DNA from: JBDHXE01 sp035445085
Lineage (GTDB): Bacteria > Bacteroidota > Ignavibacteria > Kapaibacteriales > UBA2268
Length of the DNA stretch: 64,000 bases
Assembly: GCA_035445085.1 (NCBI GenBank)
Contig: DAOMQA010000006.1
Location: 1 to 64,000, forward strand
Direction: 5' to 3'
Below are positions 58,532-64,000 of this stretch, one piece after another. Every line of letters starts with the position of its first letter. The first letter of the stretch is position 1. The notes under the pieces are model-generated. The model was not told where the DNA came from and made no database searches. It saw only the letters and a program-made list of their open reading frames with translations. The position numbers and the translations under genes are program-made.

Positions 58532-59197
58532 TTAATTATTCAAAGCCCAAACAATGAGGTTAGTACCAAATTGAAGAGCCTTTTCTCGTTTTTCAGGTGG
58601 ATTATTGTGTATAGAAGATTCAACCCAACCGTCACTTGGATTGGATTCGTAAGTATATACAACGCAAAGTCTACCGTTATAAAACAAACCAAAGGTTTGC
58701 GGTGGTTTGTTATTATGCTCATGAATTTTGGGTACTCCGTTTGGAAACTGAAAATGAGCTTTAAATAAACCATGATTGTATGGGAGTTCTGTAAACTCTT
58801 GGTCTGGAAATACTTTCTTCATTTCTCTACGTATATATTCATCTAAGCCGTAATCATCATCTACATATAAAAAACCGCCGTTTTCTAAATATGCTCTTAA
58901 TCTCCTCACTTCGCTATCTGTAAATGAAATAGAACCATGCCCAGTAAGAAAAAGTATAGGGTAATCAAAGACTTTGTCGGTATTTAGATCTACATATTCA
59001 TAGACTGGGTTCACATTTAAATTAGTATTTTTTCTAACGTAATTTAATAAGTTTACTTCCCCAGAAGGATCGTTATACCAATCGCCACCTCCAGAATACT
59101 TTAACCGAGCTAAGGTTATTAAAGAACTATTACTTTCTGATTGTAAAGGTTCAATTAAAATGCTTATTAGAAATATAAGAAATACTAACTTTTTCAT
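58532..59197 (-). CDS. DUF4159 domain protein, secreted
   Basis: A signal peptide (MKKLVFLIFLISILIEPL) precedes a DUF4159 domain with ITLARLKYSGGGDWYNDPSG, the PILFLTGHGSISFTDSEVRRLRAYLENGG region and FLYVDDDYGLDEYIRREMKKV. The latter strongly resembles glutamine-amidotransferase-like folds without the catalytic cysteine. Its role is unknown. The gene is nine bases upstream of the DUF4175 gene on the same strand, so the two are transcribed together, and functional linkage at the envelope is probable. Confidence 0.88.
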   Translation of the reverse strand: MKKLVFLIFLISILIEPLQSESNSSLITLARLKYSGGGDWYNDPSGEVNLLNYVRKNTNLNVNPVYEYVDLNTDKVFDYPILFLTGHGSISFTDSEVRRLRAYLENGGFLYVDDDYGLDEYIRREMKKVFPDQEFTELPYNHGLFKAHFQFPNGVPKIHEHNNKPPQTFGLFYNGRLCVVYTYESNPSDGWVESSIHNNPPEKREKALQFGTNLIVWALNN

Positions 59198-59250
59198 AGT
59201 CCTATCTATTATACTTGATTATTCTGATTGACGAAATTGAAAATGATAAA

Positions 59251-60276
59251 TTACAAAGACGTACCTTTCTTTGCACGTAATGGGCGTGAATTAACAGTAA
59301 AAATTAGATTATTATACTTAGAATCGTTTAATTTTAGTTTATTCGAGGCTAAAAATCCAATCATTGCTGCATTATCAAGGCAAAAGTGCATATTAGGGAA
59401 ATATACATTAATAGCGTTTTTATTCCCAAGATTATTCATTTTATTTCTTAGACGGCTATTAGCAGATACACCACCAGATACACATAAATTCACTATTGAA
59501 TAATGTTTGGCTGCTTTAATTGATTTATTAACTAAAACATCTACAATTGCTTCCTGCAATGAAGCAGATATGTTATTAATTTCATCTATATAGCTATTGT
59601 TTGGAAAGTTATTTTGAAGAAAATACCTTACAGATGTTTTTAAGCCACTAAAACTAAAATTAAAGTTATTATCATTAATCATTGGCCTAGGAAAATTATA
59701 TGCTTTGCTATTTCCATCTTTGGCTAATTTATCTATCATAGGACCTCCCGGGTACTCTAAGCCTAATAATTTAGCTATTTTATCAAATGCTTCCCCAGCT
59801 GCATCATCCTTAGTTAATCCAATGGTTTCGTATTGATTAAACGAGTCTACTTTAAATAAGGCAGTATGCCCGCCACTTACCACTAAAGATATAAATGGAA
59901 ATTTCAAGTCTGAATTATCTATCATTGCTGAGTATAAATGACCTTCAATATGATTGATTGGCACAATAGGAAGATTGTGAGATAGAGCTAAACCCTTTGC
60001 AAAATTAGCCCCTACAACTAATGAACCATAAAGACCAGGTTCGACAGTAACCGCAATAGCATCTATCTGTTTTATGTCTAATGCTGATATAGTAAGAGCT
60101 TGTTCCACAATTTCGCTAATAATATCAAGATGTGCTCTCGAGGCTAATTCTGGTATAATCCCGCCATATTTTGAATGAAAGTACTGTGAGCTAATCACAT
60201 TACTTAGTATAGTTGAACCATCAATTATAGAAGCGGCTGTATCATCGCAAGATGTTTCAATTGCTAATATCTTCAT
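59251..60276 (-). CDS. tsaD: tRNA N6-adenosine threonylcarbamoyltransferase TsaD
   Basis: TsaD transfers threonylcarbamoyl to A37 of ANN-decoding tRNAs in the TsaBDE complex. The 341 residues show the ASKHA start ILAIETSCDDTAASII, the metal-binding pair in NHIEGHLYSAM (two histidines four apart), the LVVSGGHTALF phosphate loop and AAGEAFDKIAKLLGLEYPGGP. All expected residues seem present. Its first codons overlap the end of cinA by 20 bases. Confidence 0.96.
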   Translation of the reverse strand: MKILAIETSCDDTAASIIDGSTILSNVISSQYFHSKYGGIIPELASRAHLDIISEIVEQALTISALDIKQIDAIAVTVEPGLYGSLVVGANFAKGLALSHNLPIVPINHIEGHLYSAMIDNSDLKFPFISLVVSGGHTALFKVDSFNQYETIGLTKDDAAGEAFDKIAKLLGLEYPGGPMIDKLAKDGNSKAYNFPRPMINDNNFNFSFSGLKTSVRYFLQNNFPNNSYIDEINNISASLQEAIVDVLVNKSIKAAKHYSIVNLCVSGGVSANSRLRNKMNNLGNKNAINVYFPNMHFCLDNAAMIGFLASNKLKLNDSKYNNLIFTVNSRPLRAKKGTSL

Positions 60277-61522
60277 TCGCTAATATCCTATCTCGAATTA
60301 TCAATAAGGCTTCGGTAACTGCTCGTTCTCTATTTAGTATCCGATCATTACCAAATATAAATTTTTTAGAAGAAGTCTCATATTTATCAGAATATCCTAT
60401 ATATACTGTGCCAATAGGCTTATCAGTCGTTCCACCATTTGGACCAGCAATTCCTGTTATAGAGATACCAATGTCAGTATGTAATAAATTCCTTGTATTA
60501 AAAGCCATAATTTCTGCTGTTTGTGCGCTGACAGCACCATAAGCCTCTAATATATTTATCGGAACATTTAATAAATCTTCTTTAGATTTATTTGAGTAAG
60601 TCTGGAAACCACCTACAAAGTATGCGGAACTACCATCAATCTGTGTTAAGGTTGCTCCTAATAATCCACCAGTACAAGATTCAGCAACAGATATAGTTAA
60701 TTTAGATTCCCTTAATAGCTTTGCAAGATATGTTATTATATCCTCTTTGCCATATCCAATAACATAAGGGCTTATTTTCTTGTTGATGCTGTTTTCAAAA
60801 TCTTCAATCATTTTATTTGCTGTATCAAAATCTTTTGCCTTTGCTCCGATCCTTAATCGAACACCTTTGCTCGACGGAAGATATGCTAATAATATACCAT
60901 TTGGGTAGTTACTTTCTGCTCCAATTAATTCAGCTAATTTGGATTCGTATATCCCAGCTGTAATGATTGTTTTAAATTTAATGATTTCTTCAAGAGATTT
61001 TTGTAGTTCTTGTTGAATTATAGGTAAAACTTCATTATACATTAAGTACGTCATTTCTGACGGGACACCGGGCAATAAAATAATTTTTTGATTATTCTCA
61101 CGAATAAATATACCCGGAGCTGTCCCTACATTATTATGCAAAGCTAAACTTTTTGACGGGATATTCGCTTGCTCTTTATGGACATTACTGATTTCTCGAC
61201 CCTTTTCAGAGAGCATATTAATAATATGCTTTAAGGTAGGTTCGGAGGTTTTTAATTCATCATTGAAATACTCAGCAACGGCTCTTTTAGTTTTATCATC
61301 GTCCGTAGGTCCTAATCCACCTGTAGTAATAACAAAATCAGAATATTGAAAGGCGAAATTTAATTCTCTTTGAATATCTCTAATGTTATCCCCAACAGTA
61401 CCATGATAAACTATATTTACACCGATTTCAGTAAGTAATTCGGAAATAAAGGCGACATTAGTGTTAATAATTTGCCCATTTAATATTTCATCACCAATCG
61501 TTATTATTGAGATTTTATACAT
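60257..61522 (-). CDS. cinA: CinA-family nicotinamide-nucleotide amidase
   Basis: The 421-residue protein is a full-length CinA. The N-terminal molybdopterin-binding-like domain (about 1-170) has ITTGGLGPTDDDKTKRAVAE. The C-terminal domain (about 255-415) is the PncC deamidase with ISVAESCTGGLLGATLTQ and GISITGIAGPNGGT. PncC hydrolyses nicotinamide mononucleotide to the acid, recycling pyridine nucleotides. It overlaps tsaD by 20 bases and begins four bases after the lipoate ligase stop, so the three genes are one operon. Confidence 0.94.
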   Translation of the reverse strand: MYKISIITIGDEILNGQIINTNVAFISELLTEIGVNIVYHGTVGDNIRDIQRELNFAFQYSDFVITTGGLGPTDDDKTKRAVAEYFNDELKTSEPTLKHIINMLSEKGREISNVHKEQANIPSKSLALHNNVGTAPGIFIRENNQKIILLPGVPSEMTYLMYNEVLPIIQQELQKSLEEIIKFKTIITAGIYESKLAELIGAESNYPNGILLAYLPSSKGVRLRIGAKAKDFDTANKMIEDFENSINKKISPYVIGYGKEDIITYLAKLLRESKLTISVAESCTGGLLGATLTQIDGSSAYFVGGFQTYSNKSKEDLLNVPINILEAYGAVSAQTAEIMAFNTRNLLHTDIGISITGIAGPNGGTTDKPIGTVYIGYSDKYETSSKKFIFGNDRILNRERAVTEALLIIRDRILANEDISN

Positions 61523-61526
61523 AATT

Positions 61527-62507
61527 CTAAAACATTCCAGAAATAAGCTCTTCTAAAGAGATATTTTTAAAATACTCATCAATATCGAATTGTTTTAATT
61601 TTAATTTTATTGAATCTATGTCGTGTCTAGTCCCAATAAGTGCATCTTCTATGTCTTGGGTTTCTTTTATATTAAAATAATCACCAAATATTTTTGCTTT
61701 TTGAATTACTCCATCTTCTACTATTAAGTGAAATTCAATATTTCCACCATTAGTATGAATTAACTTCTCAAAGTTATATTTAGCATGCCAACCGTAGTTC
61801 CAATCCCAAGTTGAATATTTCTCTTCAGCTATACCTTTAATTATGGATTTATCGTAATCGGATAACTCATAAAACTTAGCATCTGGATACATTGATATAA
61901 TTTTTTCCATTATCATATTCTTAAAAGACTCTAAATCTAAAGGCTCTTTTAGATGGTCGCTTACATTTGTTACTCTTGCTCTTACTGATTTTACGGTTTT
62001 ATCTATATATTTTAAAGGGTTAACTTTTAGAGCATCTGATAAATCTTTCATTTCGGAAGCAAATAAAATTGTTCCATGTTGAAGCACTCTATTCTTTAAT
62101 ACGTGGACTGCATTCCCAGAGAATTTTTTACCGTCTATGGTTAAGTCATTTCTACCTTCAAACTTAGCTGGAACATCTAACGAGTTTAATACTTCAATGA
62201 TAGGTAAGGTGTATTTTTGAAAGTCAACTAATTTCCCTTCGGTAGAATTAACGATAAATGTAAAATTTAAATTACCTAAATCGTGAAATACCGCTCCACC
62301 ACCCGAAAGTCTTCTAACGACTTTAATATTTTTATTTCGTACTACATCTAAATTGATTTCAGCTAAAGTATTTTGATGTTTGCCAACAATGATGGCATTA
62401 TCATTTCTCCAAAGCATAAATATATCATCATTGAATTTATGAAATAGGTAATCTTCTGTTGCCATATTAAAGTAAGGGTCGGTAGAATTATTATATATAC
62501 AAAGCAT
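61527..62507 (-). CDS. lplA: Lipoate-protein ligase A
   Basis: This enzyme attaches lipoate, after adenylation, to lipoyl domains of dehydrogenase complexes. The 326 residues show KVVRRLSGGGAVFHDLGNLN, the lipoate-binding motif, and the catalytic-lysine region TIDGKKFSGNAVHVLKNRVL, plus an accessory C-terminal domain. These features distinguish it from LipB. It is first in the lplA-cinA-tsaD unit, and a shared upstream region of 130 bp separates it from the divergent transporter. Confidence 0.93.
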   Translation of the reverse strand: MLCIYNNSTDPYFNMATEDYLFHKFNDDIFMLWRNDNAIIVGKHQNTLAEINLDVVRNKNIKVVRRLSGGGAVFHDLGNLNFTFIVNSTEGKLVDFQKYTLPIIEVLNSLDVPAKFEGRNDLTIDGKKFSGNAVHVLKNRVLQHGTILFASEMKDLSDALKVNPLKYIDKTVKSVRARVTNVSDHLKEPLDLESFKNMIMEKIISMYPDAKFYELSDYDKSIIKGIAEEKYSTWDWNYGWHAKYNFEKLIHTNGGNIEFHLIVEDGVIQKAKIFGDYFNIKETQDIEDALIGTRHDIDSIKLKLKQFDIDEYFKNISLEELISGMF

Positions 62508-62637
62508 TTTTATCTCAAAAAAATTATTTAATAAAGCTCATTGAAGCTATAATAACGTATCAAAGTAAAAATTATAGTAAATTATTATTTTTTCCTATAT
62601 TATTTAACTATTTTGGCTACTTTAATAAGTTATCAAA

Positions 62638-63573
62638 ATGAATATTTTAAGAAATAGTACAATTAATAGGATTATTTATCTGTCTTTGGGCGCCCTATGC
62701 TTGTTCCCTATAATGTCGCCACCATTCGCCTTATTTTTGGGGATAGTTGTAACGCAATTGTTTGAGCATCCATACCCCAAATTAAATAAAAAATTAACTA
62801 AATATTTACTCCAAATTTCTGTTGTAGGTTTAGGATTTGGCATAAATTTACAAACTGCATTAAAAGCAGGGAGTGAGGGGCTTATATTTACAATTATCTC
62901 AATTAGTACTACTATATTAATAGGGTATTTATTAGGTAAGTTCTTGAAAGTTGATAAGGTGATATCTTACTTGATATCTGGGGGTACAGCTATTTGCGGT
63001 GGTAGTGCTATTGCTGCTTTAACTCCTATTGTCAAAGCAAATGATAAGCAAGTTAGTATAGCTTTGGGAACAATATTTATTTTAAATTCTTTTGCTCTTT
63101 TTATTTTTCCACTAATAGGACATTATTTTAAATTAAGTCAATCTGATTTTGGAATATGGTGTGCTATTGCTATACACGATACTAGTTCCGTAGTAGGTGC
63201 AGCAACTATGTATGGGAGCGAAGCTTTACAAATTGCAACAACAGTAAAACTAATGAGAGCATTATGGATAATCCCTGTGGCATTTATAAGCTCACTATTA
63301 TTTAAAAGTAAAGATTCTAAAATTAATATTCCCTATTTTATTGGCTACTTTATTTTAGCGATAGTTATTAACTCATATTATCCATTAGTACAAAAAATTA
63401 ATTATATAATTGTTGATATTTCAAAATCGCTTCTTACTCTTACTTTGTTTTTAATAGGGACAAGCCTATCGAGATTAGCGTTAAAGGCAGTAGGAATTAA
63501 ACCAATAATACAAGGAATGCTTCTATGGATATTAATTTCAGTTACTTCTCTTATTGCAATATTAAATTTTTAA
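62638..63573 (+). CDS. YeiH/UPF0324-family putative sulfate exporter
   Basis: The 311-residue integral membrane protein has about ten helices. The conserved core of the UPF0324/YeiH family is visible as ISGGTAICGGSAIAALTPI and CAIAIHDTSSVVGAATMYG. Members have been called putative sulfate exporters; substrate in this organism is unproven. It diverges from the lipoate ligase gene and is followed by a short spacer and the VOC gene. Confidence 0.9.
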   Translation: MNILRNSTINRIIYLSLGALCLFPIMSPPFALFLGIVVTQLFEHPYPKLNKKLTKYLLQISVVGLGFGINLQTALKAGSEGLIFTIISISTTILIGYLLGKFLKVDKVISYLISGGTAICGGSAIAALTPIVKANDKQVSIALGTIFILNSFALFIFPLIGHYFKLSQSDFGIWCAIAIHDTSSVVGAATMYGSEALQIATTVKLMRALWIIPVAFISSLLFKSKDSKINIPYFIGYFILAIVINSYYPLVQKINYIIVDISKSLLTLTLFLIGTSLSRLALKAVGIKPIIQGMLLWILISVTSLIAILNF

Positions 63574-63663
63574 TCTATTATTGATATTTTATTGTTATTT
63601 TGTAGAATTACTAATTGATATATGCAATTAAGGTATTTATTTGATAAATATATAGGAAAAAGT

Positions 63664-64000
63664 ATGAAGATTAAATCAATTTATGTAAATCTACCAATAA
63701 AAGACTTAGTAAAAACTAAAGAATTCTGGACTAAATTAGGCTTTACATTCAATGAAGATTTCAGCGATGATAAAGCGCTATGCCTGATGTTAAATGAAGA
63801 TTCTATCTTTGCTATGCTAATAAGTGAAGCCTATTTTACAACTTTTACGAACAGGCCAATTTCAGATGGTTCAACAACGCAAGTATTATTGGCTATTGAA
63901 GTAGATAGCAAAGAAGAAGTTGATACTATAGTTAATACAGCTCTTGATAATGGAGGCAAAAGATATAGAAATGGAGAAGATTTGACTTGGATGTACTATG
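63664..64000 (+). CDS. VOC-family (glyoxalase-like) protein, cut by window edge
   Basis: Translation from ATG 63664 gives MKIKSIYVNLPIKDLVKTKE, then FWTKLGFTFNEDF and ALCLMLNEDSIFAMLISEAYF, which is the first beta-alpha-beta-beta-beta half of a vicinal oxygen chelate fold. The second half begins at VLLAIEVDSKEEVD and is cut at the window end (112 codons visible). VOC proteins include glyoxalases, dioxygenases and resistance proteins; the type cannot be told. The gene is 90 bp after the transporter. Confidence 0.85.
   Translation, partial: MKIKSIYVNLPIKDLVKTKEFWTKLGFTFNEDFSDDKALCLMLNEDSIFAMLISEAYFTTFTNRPISDGSTTQVLLAIEVDSKEEVDTIVNTALDNGGKRYRNGEDLTWMYY

Overview
The window is A+T-rich bacterial DNA (roughly 30% G+C by eye). 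It most likely comes from the Bacteroidota/Ignavibacteriota/Kapabacteria side of the FCB group. Supporting signs are two very large secreted proteins ending in type IX secretion (Por) sorting domains, fibronectin/Ycf48-like modules typical of that group, a type III glutamine synthetase, DUF4175 and DUF4159 neighbours, and one good match to the Bacteroidota promoter pattern (TTTG, 21 bp, TAnnTTTG) before a histidine kinase gene. I cannot name a species.

Region 1 (1-13,532) is a defence and mobile island. It opens with the 3' part of a GmrSD-like DUF262/HNH endonuclease. A type I restriction-modification operon follows: hsdM with a very long coiled-coil tail, a 46-codon small ORF overlapping both hsdM and hsdS by 4 nt, hsdS, an AlbA_2/Schlafen-type regulator, hsdR, and a YgjP-type zinc peptidase. 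Next come an orphan HigA-like HTH protein with palindromic sites behind it, an unknown 149-aa protein, and a tyrosine integrase whose gene ends about 175 bp from the 3' end of a tRNA with anticodon CAT. The left end of the island is outside the window.

Region 2 (13,533-34,000, core and envelope functions) holds the tRNA, an outer-membrane barrel protein, a DUF302 protein, a stalk-like secreted protein, an FKBP-type lipoprotein isomerase, an aldehyde dehydrogenase, a 1,319-residue secreted protein, ribosomal protein L28, two glycosyltransferases, flavodoxin, a GNAT acetyltransferase and a 1,929-residue secreted protein. The rimO and rlmI-like genes follow as an overlapping pair.

Region 3 (35,289-37,055) is a compact type II restriction-modification unit beside tRNA-Val(GAC). 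A beta-class amino-methyltransferase gene is followed by a HinP1I-like endonuclease gene that is broken by one in-frame TGA where I recall the family having tryptophan. This is the clearest unusual event in the window.

Region 4 (37,200-64,000) contains glutamine synthetase III, a TamB-like translocation protein, a TPR-PAS-PAS histidine kinase, an RDD protein with a MacA/MacB-like export system (adaptor, ATPase, two permeases), a UMF1-type transporter, a Wzx-like flippase, the DUF4175/DUF4159 pair, tsaD, cinA, a lipoate ligase, a YeiH-family transporter and a VOC-family gene cut by the window edge. No CRISPR array, rRNA gene or intact insertion sequence was seen.
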